DNA of 64,000 bases from Otatea glauca (Eukaryota > Streptophyta > Magnoliopsida > Poales > Poaceae), in contig CM070724.1 of assembly GCA_036346275.1 (NCBI GenBank), positions 49,601,038-49,665,037 of the forward strand, written 5' to 3'. Numbering within the stretch: the stretch's first letter is position 1; each line of letters begins with the position of its first letter. Both the position numbers and the translations under genes were made by a program. Of the stretch, positions 23,420-37,300 are shown one piece after another. The notes beneath the pieces were generated by a model, which saw only the letters and a list, made by a program, of their open reading frames with translations, was not told the origin of the DNA and ran no database searches.

Positions 23420-24640
23420 TTAAAATAGCACAAAAATAATTTTTACTAATTAAATAAAGTAATATAATACTATAAACTTTCCAAGCTTTAAACCATAAAT
23501 TTTATGTGGTGAAAGCCATGAAACTCAAATACGAAGGTTCTAGGCTTTTTTACGCAAAATCCTCATGCCAAAAGACCTATTTTTAATATTTTAAGGACCT
23601 ATATGTAATCCAACAAAATTACGAGGGCTAACAAATTACATTGAGTTTTAACAAGTTAAATCGGGTTTTAACTATATTCGGTTCACCGGTCCGAATTGGA
23701 CTCTAACCCGCCCGCCAGCTCCGCTCGTTACCAGACTAGTTAGGGATCCAAATCAAACCCAGCCCAATTTGATGGTGGCAGCACGGCTCGCGTCAGCGGC
23801 ACGCCTGACAATGGCGGCATCCCGATGGAACCCGTCCCTGGCGTCGTCCTGTTCTCCCGCCTCCCCATTGCTCATCTTGGCGCGATCGGTGATGCCGGTA
23901 GTGAGTCCGTTTGCTTGCTTATTATGGTGTGGCGTGGCGCGGCTACTACCGACTTGCCTCAGCTGGTGCATCAATTTGGTGTCACCACGGTGCTACTCGA
24001 TGCTTGGATCTATTTAGCGGCCACGCCAAGGTATGACATGAACGCCGATCACACCAAAGCGTGAAAATGCATGCCTAGGCATGAGACAACACCAATTGTG
24101 CGAAGGCATGAAACAATGGCTGGGATATGGTCTATGCTAATCCCACTCAAGATGAGAAATCGGTTGGATTAGAATAATAGAAAATTGGAGAGATGCCAAA
24201 TAATTATAGCAATTGAATTGACTAAGAAAGATCAAGCAACAACCTTTGAAGCATGAACAACCTTCGCTCGGGAACACTCTCATACTGATAACATGTAATA
24301 TATCAAGATTGTTATTAACCAATCAAGATCGTATAAACTCGATATCAGAACAAGACACAAGATGTAAATCAAAAGCTCTCTCATGCTTATTAATATTCCC
24401 TTGTGTCTATAATGTGCCCTCATTTCCCACTTATATAATAGGGAACTTTTCTTGCTAGTCAAGTAAAATGTAAAACAATGTAAAGGATTTTTAGTCGAAA
24501 TTCTCGTAAGTTTCTTTAGCAAACTCCCGTAAATCGTATTTACATGGAATATAATATTCCACAGTATTCACATGCAATATAATATCGCACAACACTTTGT
24601 ATAAGTTCCTATGATTTACCCACCCAGCCAATTGTAGATT
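23420..24640. other. Intergenic, possible old repeat remnants
   Basis: AT-rich to 23700, then a moderately GC-rich stretch (23700-24060) with short open frames that resemble nothing known, then AT-rich to the start of the diacylglycerol kinase leader. The segment 24290-24620 has an LTR-like look (tctcatactgataacatg next to atatcaagattgtt) and might be part of the 5' LTR of element C, but this is weak. Confidence 0.35.
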
Positions 24641-24906
24641 TGTGCAGCTTCCAGCTCGTTTATTATTCCCTACTTGCCTGTTGCGGAGCGGTTCAGAAGA
24701 CCTCAGCGGCAGCCTCCTCCTCCTTCCTCCTTCCCACCGAGGGAAAAGCCAACCATACAAAACTCCTTCTCCAACTCCTTCCCTTCTCCGTTGCAACCGC
24801 CGCACCGCTCGCTCCCTCTCCACATCCGAAAACGCATTCCCCAACCCCCAACGCCCGATCCCGATCCCGATCGCGATCGCGATCGGGGTCGTGCTCGGAA
24901 TCGCCG

Positions 24907-25337
24907 ATGTCGCTCTCGCCGTCGCCCGCTGAGCGGGACGCGCTGCGATCGCCGCACTCGCCGCCCCCTCCGCCTCCGCCGCTGGTGGGAGCTCTGATCG
25001 AGTCGCTCTCGTTCCGCAGCTGCGGGTTCGGCCGCGCCGCCACGTCGGCGTTCGAGAAGGAGGACCTCCGCGCGCGCGCCGCGCTCCCGCAGCGCCTCCG
25101 TGCCGCCATGCACGCCGCGCTGCGCGCACGGGACCCGTCAGCGGGGTCGTTCGCGTTCGACAACAACGCGGGGGGCGCCGCCGCGGCTAACCCGTTGTTC
25201 GACGTCGCGCCCGACGACGCCCCGGAGTCCCCCCTCGTCGCGTTCGTCAACCCGCGCAGCGGCGGCCGCCTCGGCCCCGTCCTCAAGTCCCGCCTCCAGG
25301 AGCTCATCGGCGAAGACCAGGTCAAACCAACCACCGC

Positions 25338-25375
<38 letters not shown>

Positions 25376-28300
25376 TATGTATGGCCGTTCGTGTTGCGTG
25401 GCGTGGGCCTGTGAGTGAGGCATTTTAGCGAGCTCTTGGAGAAATTTTCTCGGAGACACGACGTGATGAGATGATCGGCGTCGATCGCTACGTGGAGCTG
25501 CTGTCGCGGTTACGGGGCTGCAGGGACGCACGGCCGATCGCGCGGATCCTGGCGGCGCTGATCACGTCGGGGCGACTCCGGCGCAGAGCGGAGCTCCACG
25601 ACGCGCTCATCCGGGCGCTCGCGCGATCCGCGAGGCCGCAGCTCGCGCTCCCGCTCTACTTGCACCTCCTGCGCGCGGGCCTCCTCCCCACCCCGCAAAC
25701 CCTCCCCTCCCTCCTAAAGTCGCACGCCCTCTCTGCTGCCGCGCCGGGCGCGCATTGCCTCGCGCTCGCCGTGCACGCCCACTCCGCCAGGCTCGTCCTC
25801 GCGGGGTTTCTCCTCGTGAACAACGCGCTCATCCGCGTCCACGCGGGTCTCCTCGGCCGTCTCTCCGATGCGCTTCTACTACTGCGCACTGCGGCTTCTG
25901 TGGACGCCTCCACGTTCAACACGCTCATCACGGCGTACGAGAGGGCCTAGCGGGTCGGCGACGCTGGTTCTCTGTTCGACGAAATGCCTGCGAAGAATGT
26001 CGTGTCGTGGAGCGCCATGGTGAACGGATAAGTGCAGGCTGGGATGGGAGGGAGACGCTGGGGATGTTCACGCTGATGCAGGCCGAGGGTGTCCGCCCAG
26101 ATGACACGGTCCCTGTGGGGGTGCTCGCGGCGTCCACCCAACATGGGGCTCTGGAGCAGGGAAGTGGGTGCATGGTTATCTGAAGGCGAACGGCATTAGG
26201 ATCACCGTGTTTTTGGGCACTGCATTGGTTCATATGTATGCCAAGTGTGGCAAGTTGCAGCTTGGTATGGTGCTGTTCGAGGGAATGAAGAACAAGAATG
26301 TGCTGGCTTGGACTACTATGATAAAAGGCCTGGCGATGCATGGCCGAGGCTCAGAGGCATTGATGCTCTTCCCCCATATAGAGAGCTTAGGTGTTAAGCC
26401 AGATGACATTGCCTTCATTGGCGTGTTGTGTGCGTGCACATACACACTGGGTTGGTTGACAAGGGTCGAGAGCTTTCCAATTTTGGTGAGGAAGTATGGC
26501 ATTAAAGAAAAGATTCTGGCACGAAATGGCTTGCTCAGCGAGGCCAGAGAGAGAGTTGAGAAAATGCCCATGTGCCCTGGGGAGCTCTGATGGCTGGTTG
26601 TGTTGGTTCTAGCCCGGGATCATGAACACACGCACACGAAGAAGAACACATAACTTTTGGGGCAAATTTCTCTTGTGTTATTCTCAAACTCATAGAGACA
26701 TGCCCTTTTATAGTGGGCAAATCACCTAATCAATTTGTTAACCAAGGCAACTACTAAACATGAAAAGCCTAACTAAGAAACAAACTAACTGATTTGATTT
26801 GATTTGATTGCCGATTGCATCATAATCTTTACTTGCCTTTCATGACACGGCAAATCAATAATTTTGGCAAATCTTGATTAGTTTCCAACAATCCCCCCCT
26901 AATCAAGACTCGTTGACTCATGTAGATTTCAGCAACCAAATCCCAGACTCGACATCATGCTACAAGTAGACTCAACTTCGACTTGCACTGCACACGCACA
27001 ACCTTCATCTTCTTGACGAAACACGCAGATGGCCTCCAATGCCATCTTGTCACACCGATTGTCGATGAACTTCTCTGCTGTTTACTCATATCACGTACAC
27101 CTCCCTGCAGATCGCACACAGCATGGGCTCACACCATCGTCGTTGGCATCACATAGAATCGTCTCCCAGCAGTTTCACACCACCGTTTGTGCACGTTCAC
27201 CAGCAGCTTCACACCGCCATATTCTCATAGCGGCCTTGCACCGCCGTCGTTGTCGGCATCACACCGACTCTTCTTCGCAACTGTCTCACACCGCCTCCTA
27301 CTGCTGGTCCGTAGCCTCCAACACGAGCGTGCCATCATGCAGCCTCTCACTACTATTCTCGACGACGTCACCGCCTCTCACCGCCTGCCTCGACGTAGTA
27401 GCGGATGCCCTGACCTCCACCTCACATGGAGCCTCGTCGTCGCAGAGTCGACGTCGGGTAGCAGCATTGCTCGGCGAACCATCTCCGCGCGGCATCATCT
27501 TCGGCACCTCCTCTTTCTTTCTCTCGCTATAGTAACCACGATGCTACAGGAACTACGTACTATGCATGCATTGTTGCTTCTGTATTCGCGGCCCCATCGG
27601 CCGCCCCGTTAGCGCTCCACCGCGTCCGCCGCCTCGACGGCTGATGTGCCAAGCCAGCGGCTCCCTGCCCGTGCGCCACACCGATCGCCCGTCGCTCGCT
27701 GTGTGTCGCACCCGAAGCGCCCGAGGTGCTGCCACCCGCTGTGAGACGCGCTCAAGTATTTGCCGCGACCGGCAACTCCTGCGCTCGAACCGTCGTGGCT
27801 CAGTTGCTCCACACGACTCACCGGCCCGCAGCAGTGATCCGAGCCCGTCGCCACGCCCGCTTCAGCCACATCGGCCGCGCCGTCATGGGCCGGCTCACAC
27901 TTGACAGCGCGCACCCCGGCGATGCTCTCCTTATTCTTGTACACCTGCATCATCGCCAACCCGGGCCTCTTTCCTTGATGTACTGCCTGGATGTCGGCGT
28001 TTTCGGGAGCGCCGGCAAGTAAATTTGTAAGTCTAGGGGGTCGCGCGTTCCACTCCCTGAATGGTTAGACTCGTGAGTCCAAGATGTATCTTGGTTGGTG
28101 AAGGTCCCTACTCCGATTCGTGTGTGGTGGTGTTGTATTACTCTTGAGTACGGATAGATCGCACAAAGTTTTACAAGCGAGAATGCCAATGGCTTAGCGA
28201 GAGGGTTTGATAGCGCTCTCTCCTTTCTTGTTCTTGCTCGTTGCCCCCAGATCGTTCAACCCGCCTCCTTTTATCTGAAGGAAGGGGCGGTTACATCGAG

Positions 28301-31300
28301 TTTAGGAGGAAAGCGAGGCGACCTCGCTAGGAGCTCCGGTCCTTCGTCCCGTGGATCGTCGCCACCCGCCTTGCCCATCTTTGGGTTGGTAGCCTTGGTG
28401 GTCGGGGAGGTTAGGTATTTCCGAAGTAGCGTGCTTTGCCTCTGTGATCCTTGCGAATCCGATGTCGAGTGCGTGACGCCGGTCTTGCCTCGGGGGAGCG
28501 TCTTCGTCTTTGTCGACGTGGATCGTTGATGGGTGGAAGCTTTGTCTTCTCTGATCACCGGATCTTCTTGGGAAGGAGCCACCGCCCTTGTATAGTCGCC
28601 TCGATTGACCTTATCCGAAGTGCGTGGCGGTAGGCGGTGAGGACGACACGCGGCACTCGGCGTTCACCACCTTGGTTTGGTTGAGTCGGAGATCCCGCCC
28701 GCCAAGATGGGGTCGGAGTCTTTGTCTGGTCGGATTCGCTTTCCCAAGGCGGTCGGGAGCGGATGCCTTGCGCGGTCTTGCGGCGATTCGGTCGGCGGCG
28801 GCGGCGGCGCTACTGTTGGGGTATCCTTTTATTAGTATTCGTCAAGAGCCCCGAACTCCCAAGCGATTTGGCAGATTCGGTTGGGGTTGAACTTGACGAA
28901 AGTGGTGGCGGGCTGGTAGGTCGGTCCACCGATCCGATTAGCGATTTCCGTCGGGTGTGCCGTTGGATCCAACAAACTGTCCCGGAGTTTGGCCGGGGCA
29001 TTTGAACCGCGGGGCTTTTACTTGCCTCGTTGCATGCCGAGCATAGTTTGGCGCGCCGCTACCGCTCGTCTTCTTGATCGCCTCGGGTTTACGTGAAGGA
29101 TGCTTCGCTTTTCGGCACCGCATTTACTCGAGACGCTTAGCCTCCTTCGTCCGGATATATATATCTCGTGCTCGTAGCTTGCTTGAAGGGGCGAGCTTTT
29201 CTTTTGTTCTTTCAAATGGCTTGAGACATCCTCTAGTCTTTAGCTTCGCGATGGCGCTCATGGTGGAAGAAGAAGATCCTCCGGCGAGCTTTGGGCTGAG
29301 TTCGACCAGCGATGGACGAGCTCGGGGAGGAAGAAGCGCAGCCCGCGACGCCGCTTCCGCTGACGCTACCGCTCGAGGTCGCCCGAGGCTCGAGGTGGTA
29401 AGGGGCCCTTCGAGGCGATGGCGCAAGGGCGCCGATCGTGATTAGTGCGGCAGCGTCGATGTCGCTGAACGGCGCAGAGGCATCGGCGTGTTGCCAGCGG
29501 CCGTGGCGGTATCCGTCGACACAGCAAGGGCCTACCGAAGATGCCGTCGGTGCCACCGATGCCGCACGGATGTTTGATAGGTTCTAGGCGTGGGTAGAGT
29601 CTGCGCTGGTGCAGCGTGGCCACTCTTATATCCGCTTCGCATGTGTGTAAAGTTGTGTAAAGTTTGAGCTCATGGCCTATAATGAAATTTTCTTTTTCTT
29701 TATGAAAATGTCTGCGATGAGTTTGCTTTAATTTTAATCGTTGTGGATGGTGCCTCGGTCGACAGGCGGCCGGATGCCTCTGTGAGGTTCGGGTGTCCGA
29801 GTGCCTTGGTGGCGGGGCGGACCGATGCCTCTGTGAGGTTCGGTGTCCGAGTGCCTTGGTGGCAGGACGACCGGATGCCTCTGTGAGGTTCTAGTGTCCG
29901 ATCGCTTGATCGGCGGGACGGCCGGATGCCTCTGTGAGGTTACGTGTCCGAGTGCCTTGGTCGGCGGGACGGCCCGATGCCTCTGTGAGGTTACGGTGTC
30001 CGAGTGCTCGCTTAACGTCGTAGCTAAACGGCCTTGGTGGCGAGGACGACCGGATGCCTCTGTGAGGTTCTAGTGTCCGATCGCCTTGGTCGGCAGGGCG
30101 GCCGGATGCCTCTGTGAGGTTCGGTGTCCGAGTGCCTTGGTCGGCGGGACGACCGGATGCCTCTGGGAGGTTCGGTGTCCGAGTGCTCGTTTAACGTCGT
30201 AGCTAGATGCGATGCCTTGGTCGGCAGGGACGACCGGATGCCTCTGTGAGGTTCTAGTGTCCGATCGCCTTGGTGGCGGGGCGACCGGATGCCTCTGTGA
30301 GGTTCGGTGTCCGAGTGCTCGCTTAACGTCGTAGCTAGACGGTGCCTTGGTCGGCAAGGACGGCCGGATGCCTCTGTGAGGTTCGGTGTCCGAGTGCCTT
30401 GGTCGGCAGGACGGCCGGATGCCTCTGTGAGGTTCGGTGTCCGAGTGCTCGTTTAACGTCGTAGCTAGACGGTGCCTTGGTCGGCAAGGACGGCCGGATG
30501 CCTCTGTGAGGGTTCGGTGTCCGAGTGCCTTGGTCGGCAGGACGACCGGATGCCTCTGTGAGGTTCGGGTGTCCGAGTGCTCGTTTAACGTCGTAGCTAG
30601 ATAGTGCCTTGGTCGGCAGGGACGACCGGATGCCTCTGTGAGGTTCGGTGTCCGACTGCCTTGGTCGGCAGGGACGACCGGATGCCTCTGTGAGGTTCGG
30701 TGTCCGAGTGCCTTGGTCGGCAGGACGACCGGATGCCTCTGTGAGGTTCGGGTGTCCGAGTGCTCGTTTAACGTCGTAGCTAGACAGTGCCTTGGTCGGC
30801 AAGGACGACCGGATGCCTCTGTGAGGTTCGTGTCCGAGTGCCTTGGTCGGCAGGACGACCGGATGCCTCTGTGAGGTTCGGGTGTCCGAGTGCTCGTTTA
30901 ACGTCGTAGCTAGACGTGAGTGCTCGTTACCGCCGTAGTGGCGGACGTGGGGCATCCTTCTCGAGTCCTCGTCGGGCGAGGGTAGGCTGCGAGAGGAATG
31001 GCCGCCGCCTATCCCACATGTATACCCCATCCGCAGTGTGGGACTGGAGGATGAGCGGCGCGTTTACTGCGTTGGTTTGAGCGCCGTGCTCGTGGAGCTA
31101 ATAGCGGGTAGTCCGAGTGGGTCTGGGAGGTCCGCCAAGGGGACCCTTCCGAGCGACGGTCCCGAGTAGGGTGTCTGGCCTGCTGTGGGGCGACCCATAA
31201 AAAACCTTTCTCTACTCAATCCCGTATGGACTCTAGGTCGTCCGCCGACCCAGAGCACAGCTGGCTGTCGCTCATTGATGAGCTCCCGGGAGAGTGTGAA

Positions 31301-34300
31301 GTATGGTCTCGGACGCAGTAGAGGTGATTAGGCCGTCACCGACCTAACCGAGGGCCCACCGTGGGGCTCACCTCACACCGCCCCTTGCTCAAGTTTTGTT
31401 TGGGGCGGCTTTATACCCATCTGGTGGGGTAGGCCTTTTGAACCTGACTCCTCATTGGGCCCTGGCGCAAGCCACAAAGCTTTTGCCGTCTTGGGCCGCA
31501 GCCGCCCAGGTGGGCTTCTCGCGCCCGAAGCAACTGTTCCGCCTAAAGGCGAGACCAGGAGGTTACGGACACGTTGTTGGCGGCGTCTTTATGGCCCTTG
31601 GCGCTGACAAGACAGGATTAAAAGCGGAGTGGTATTGGAAACAGGAGTTACGGTGGCGCGACAGACGAGGGTGGTCGCGACGCTTCGCTTGACGGGCGCT
31701 GCTGGGCGGCGTTCGTTCGTCCTCTATAATCGCCCGTTGGGTGCTTTCGAGTGGTCACGCTTTCTTGCCCTTTCGTCTCGCCTCAAAACAAGAAGAGCAC
31801 CAGAGAGCTAAGGAAAGAAAACCCGACCTTTCTTTCTCACCTTCCGTCGTCTCCTGTAAAGATGTCGTGGCGGAGTGCTCCGCGCAAGACACCCGTCGCG
31901 CTCGCTTGGTGAAGAAGGGCTTCCTCATGCCGCAGACCTTTCCTACCGAGGGTGCCGATCGGGCTATCACCCCAGCCGTGGCGACGAGATCGTGGTGCCC
32001 GCTCGTTCTTCGAGCGGCTTTGGCTGCCATTGCACCCGCTCGTCCGGGCTGTTGTTTCATTACAAGGTGGAGGTGCACCATCTCAACCCTAATGGGGTCC
32101 TCCACATCGCCATCTTCATCACGCTGTCGGCCTTCTTGGGATCGAGCCGCGGCTGGGCGTTGTGGAGGCACTTCTTCGAGCAAGGCTCTGGAAGGACAGC
32201 CCGTCGAGCGCCTTGCGGCGCCTGCAGGTGGCTCGCCCTCGGCCGCCCGGTCGAAGCACGGAGTACTGGAGGTAAAGCGCCCTCGTCTAACAAGGGTGGC
32301 GTTCAATGGCTCTACGTTCAAGCGTCGGCGACAGCGCCCCTCGTTTCACCGGAGAGCTTCCGTGGCGGAGGAGGTGGAACTGGGCGCCAAAAGAGGAGAA
32401 GAACAAGCTGGCCCGATCGTGGAGCGATCGGGGCTCAAAGGAGGCGGCTCACCGGGACGTGGTTGTGCGCGCCTTCATGGGGATGCGCGTGCAACCACTT
32501 GTGCACGTGCCGCACTTCGCTCCGTAGATGCGGGCCGTCCGGCCGGCGAGGATGGCCGAACCCGAGCTGGCCGCGTCGAGGTGGAGGCTCGGGTGGCGGC
32601 CGTTCTGGCGGCGGCATATCTGTGGCGCGGATGGCCACCCGAGCCATTCTCGCGCTTTTTCGCGAATCTGTAGCCGGTGAAATTCCTTCGCTTCTCTTTC
32701 TCTCGCCCTTCGCACTTGACCGACATTCCCGCATCCTCTCGGGGGCTCATGGGGATGTCTTCCCAGCGCCGCCCCGGGATAAGGAAGCGCGGCGGCCGCC
32801 CGGCGAGGCAGCGGTGACTCTCTCCGCAAGAAGCGGAAGGAGGAAAGGAGGAGGAAGAAAAGTAAGAACGCAGCGGCTGGCCTTGAGGATGTGTCGAGAC
32901 CACCGCCGTGGGGCGACTTCCATCGACAATGGCGGAGTGCCTCCGGCCACCCCTATGGTGGGTTTTTCACGACTGCCGATCGCGGCGGCCGAGTGGACTC
33001 GCCGAGGGCGGCATCACGGGCCCGTGGCCACGGATCCTCGGTGGGGGTGATCTTGCGCTATGGTCGTCGCAGCGTCTCGGTGAGGTGGCTTCAGGAAGCG
33101 ACCGGCCGACTTACCTGGCGGGGGCGGCAAAGAGGGCGCGTGCCACGCACCCGCCGGCCTTGTAAGTGTATTATTATTTTATTTTTGGAGCATTTTTCTT
33201 TTGGCAAAGCCGCCTGAGCGACTCTTGAATCTTTGCAACGCAGCGCCTATCTTGGGGTGATCGTGGCGTGCCACATCGGCCCCGCAAGTAACGGCGCCGG
33301 TGATTTCGATGACCGGTTGGGTCGGCGAAGGTTGCAGCGTCGGCGTCAGGGCGCGATCGCCTTCGAGGGCAGAGCCCCACCCGAGGTCGTGCGAAGAAGA
33401 ACTTCCGCCTCCGTGAGGACCCTCCGACGACGTGATCGTCGCTTTGAGGATGAGACAATGGCGCTGCGGTGATCGCGCCCGATCGTGGCGGAGCCGGCGA
33501 CGGAGGTGCCCGACCCTCGTCCCGAGGAGGTGCCGACCGATGCCCCTCAGCGCAGTCGCCGAGGGATTCAAGGTTGACCTCGTCACCCTTGCCCATGGTG
33601 CTTTGGACGGGTGGCGTCCGCCCGAACGGGCGGCGGAGGCGCGCCGCGGGTGTAATTCCTGGTCGGGCATCATGGGCGGCGGAGGAGAGCGAGTGGGCCA
33701 CCCTTCAAGGCGCTACTGGACGCCGAAGCGAGATAGGGCGGATCCGTGAAGGTCTAGCCCTTGCTCAAGTCTTCCACGGTATTTGGACATGATGGTCGGG
33801 AGTCCAAACCGATCGCCTGTAGGTCGGTAGAAAAGTTCGATTCGTTGCACATTTTGATAGTTCTTCCGTGCGACTAACGGAGTGTCCACATTTTTGCAAA
33901 GACTTGCGGGATCGCCGGCGTCGGTCGAGCTCTGCGGCTCCGACAACGATCGGCCGGCGGCGTGAGGAGTGCGATCAGTGCGCTTGAGTCGCGCCTAGCC
34001 GAGGCCTGCGCATTAGGCGGTCGGGCGGTGGTGATCCGCCAAGGATTTGAAGAGGCCACAAAGGCCCTTCATGATGGCGCCTAGGAGCCAAGGCTTTGAG
34101 GCGAAAGTGGCGAATCTGAGTCCTCCCGATGGAGGTCATCGAGGCCAAGGATGCCGCCGTTGCCTTGGAGGATCGCGCAGACGCAGTAACACGTCTGCGA
34201 CCGAGCGGAACAAGGCTCGAGGGACGCCGCCGAGTTCGCTCCGAAGCGGGCGATCGCCGTATGAGCCGGCCGAGTGAAGACTTCATCTGGCGCCAGTCGG

Positions 34301-37300
34301 AAGCGCAATCCGACCAACTCCGCGCCGTAAGTGTCTCAATTCTTCAATTAAGTTTGGGGTGCGACCACAGGCGAACTTATCCAAAATCTCCGCAATCTGA
34401 GGCGCAGAAGAATCGAAGCGCCGCCGTGGAGGCGCAGAGAACGGCCGCCGCCCGTGACGTGGCGATCGTGGCGGGGCGAGGCCCGGCGGCGTTGAAGGTT
34501 GCCGAGGACGGTCGGGCGAGATGAGCGCCGAGCCGAGGCCTCCGCAAGGCCGGCCGGGAGGTCTGCGACCGCATCCTTGGAGCCGGCAGCCCGAGTGCCC
34601 TTGCCTCGCTGGCCGCCCGAGTGCGGACCGTCAGAGAAGAGGCGGTGGTCACCGGCGCGGCGCTTGAGCTTCATCGGCGCGGTCAACACCATCTCGTACT
34701 ACGACGGCATCGACCTCGCGGTGGTGGGGGCGGCGTAGCGGGAACCGGATCGACGAGGAGATCGATCGGTTCGAGCTCTTGGTTGAGCCGCACGCCGGGA
34801 GATCGCCACCGCATCCGCGCCGCAGCCGCCTCGAGAAGCGAGGCGACCAACTCTCCGCCTGCCACGGCCGCCCGCCAAGAAGAGTAGAAAAAGTTAGCTT
34901 TATCCTTCTTAGATTGTAAAGACCGTTATTTAAACAATCTTGAAATTATCAAGTCCTGAATCGTCCCTCGTCCTTTTTCGTATTTAGGATGAAGCGTTTG
35001 GCGACCATAGCCCTAAGGACCGCAGGGCCACTTGTGCGTAGGTCGGGTTGTTTTGGGAGGAGCGAGGTGGATTGGAGACTTGTCTATGCAATGGTTAGGC
35101 GCACTTGTGAGGATAGGAGTGTTCTAGACCGGCCAGGATCTTTCCACTCGGGCACTTCCTTCTTCCGCAAAGTGCTACTTAGCAACCATAGCCCGGGCGA
35201 GGCCGTAACACTTGGGTTGAGAGGGTTACCGCTCGGGATGGACCTCATGACCACGGGTCACGTACCCTCATAAGCGCGTGGGATAGCCGAGTTCGTGCGG
35301 GAGGAGTGTTCCTGCCGACCCAAAGGTCACTCCACTCGGTACTTCCTTCTTCCGCGAAGTGTTAGCAACCATAGCCGCCGGGCGAGGTCAGAGCACTTGG
35401 GTCAAAGGAGTTACCGCTGGGAAGGACCTTGTGGTCGGTTGGGTCATCAACCCGCTGAGTGCCGACCGAGAGCAAAGCAACGGGCGCTGAAAGGCAGCTC
35501 CTTAGTCGTCACTGCAGCGACCAGTGCTCGGAAGGAAGAAGGTAAAGAGCATGCTAGGAAGAGGAAAGAGTTTAGGGATAGAATCGCCTTAACTTTTCAA
35601 TGTTCCGGGCATTAGGGAGGATCGACCATCGGCGTCCTTAGTCGGAAGGTGCGGTCGGAGAACTTCCACGACGGTGAAAGGACCTCCTGTGGCGCGCCTT
35701 GTGCTTATCTTTGGTTGTCCGGACTGACGCAGAACCAAGTCGCCAATACCAAGGATCGCCTCGAACTTGGCGGTACCGTGGTAGCGCGAGGCTTGTTGAT
35801 ATCCGGCGGACCGCAGACGGCCACGTCGCGCGCTCGTCGAAATGGTCGATGGCGTCTTGTTGCGGCGAGCCCCGAGCCTCATCGAAGGCTTGCAATCTCG
35901 GGAGCCGTATTCGGTCGATGGGCAAAAGCGGCTTCGGCCGAACACCATAAAGAAGGGTGTGAACCCGCCGCCGGTCGGCGTGGTCCGCAGACTCAGAGGA
36001 TGGAGGCGGCTCGGCTACCCAGCGCCTGCGAAATGCTTGAGCCGATCAAGATCCGCGGCTTGAGTCCTTGAAGGATCATGCCGTTAGTGCGCTCGACCGA
36101 CCGTTAGTCCGCGGATGGGCTCTCACGCCCAATTGACACGGATGTTGAAGTCGCCAGAACTCGAGAAATTCTTCCCGTGAATCGTGTTCCGTTGTCGGTG
36201 ATGATGGAGTTTGGGACTCCAAACCTAAAAACGATGTCGCGGAAGAAGATGGTCGCTTGTACCGACGTGGCGCCACGACCAAGCTTGGCCTCTATCCACT
36301 TGGTGAACTTATCTACCGCGACGAGCGGTGGGTGAAGCCCCGGCGCTTTCTGAAAGGCGACCAAATCGAGTCCCAGATGACAAAGGCCACGTGATGGGGA
36401 TCGTCGTAAAGCTTGGGTGGCGGATGTGTCTGCAGAGCAAAGAAGCGCATCCTTCGCGGTGCGTCACGATATGCTCGGCGTCGACCACGGTTGGCGATAG
36501 AGAAACCTTGTCGAAAGGCCTTTCCCACAAGAGATCGGGTGCTGCGTGGTGACCGCAGACTCCCGTGTATGTCGTCCAAAGAACTGCTTTTCCTTGGTCG
36601 GTCAAGATACATTTTGGAGGACCCCGGAGGACTCCTTTTGTAGAGGTCAGGCCGATCAGACGAGGACTTTGCTCGCGGGCGAGGCGCCGCCTCGGTCGGT
36701 CGGGAAGTGACCCGTCCACAAGCGGTCGATGTAGGCCTCCTCGATCGGACTCAAGCGCTAGCACACCGCGGCGATCCGCCAAGTCTCGCCCGACCGCTGC
36801 GTCGGTCGGGCGACGCGGCTTTGGATTGGTCGGTGTGGCCGCCACCGCCGAGTCCACCGACAAGGCCGCAGGAGATCGAGACGAAGATCCCGGCGGGACA
36901 GGCTCTCTGGAGGCAAGATTGGCGGTGATCGGCCTCGCCATTGTAGCGTCGGTAGCTATGGTGGCTCGAAACCCTTGAACTGCTCCTCGAGCCGGCGTGA
37001 TTTCTCAAGACGCTGCCATGCGGCGTCTCGGGGCTCCGCAGCCTTCATGACTTGGTCGACGACAAGCTTGGAGTCCCCGTGGACGTAGAGCCGGCGAGCA
37101 CCGAGGTCGGCAGCGATCCGGAGACCGTTGACGAGAGCCTCGTACTCGGCAATGTTGTTGGTCGCGTCGAAGAGCAACCTAATGGCGTATTGAAGCCTGT
37201 TCCCGAGTGGGGAGATGATGATGACTCCCGCGCCCGCGCCATTCTTGGTGTAAGACCCGTCGAAGTACATTGTCCAGTACTTGGGGTCTTCGACCACTGG

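Larger units (their letters stand above)
17600..23420 (-). mobile_element. Ty1/copia LTR retrotransposon, badly decayed (element C)
   Basis: Reading right to left, the order gag, protease, integrase, RT, RNase H is that of Ty1/copia. Every domain carries stops and frameshifts. The LTRs could not be identified with confidence: no matching pair is visible around 17000-17600 and 23400-24600. A tctcatactgataacatg segment near 24279-24296 weakly resembles the initiator-Met tRNA binding site seen next to copia LTRs. The element is old, because two different MITEs (18168-18458 and 18861-19678) have inserted into its pol and have themselves diverged. Confidence 0.85.

Noticed and set aside
23753..24064. 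Short frames of 70-80 codons upstream of the kinase gene
   Set aside because: They have no domain, no splice context and overlap one another on both strands.
24279..24620. 5' LTR of the copia element C
   Set aside because: The primer-site-like segment is weak, no matching LTR was found near 17000-17600, and about 900 bp of unrelated-looking sequence separates it from gag.
24491..25129. 212-codon minus-strand frame opposite exon 1 of the kinase gene
   Set aside because: It is a GC-driven shadow of a well-supported exon, low-complexity Ala/Arg, and has no known domain.
27029..27959. Open frames of 100-167 codons on both strands
   Set aside because: They are in the internal region of a non-coding LTR element, made of repeated tcacaccg-like words, and show no gag or pol motifs.
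29755..30925. Possible CRISPR-like array because of regular repeats
   Set aside because: There are no unique spacers between repeats, and the array is part of a plant gypsy element. It is a minisatellite.
30335..31030. 231-codon minus-strand frame with repeated EASGRPADQGT-like units
   Set aside because: It is only the translation of the minisatellite; the repeat unit happens to lack stops in this frame, and the frame changes between copies.
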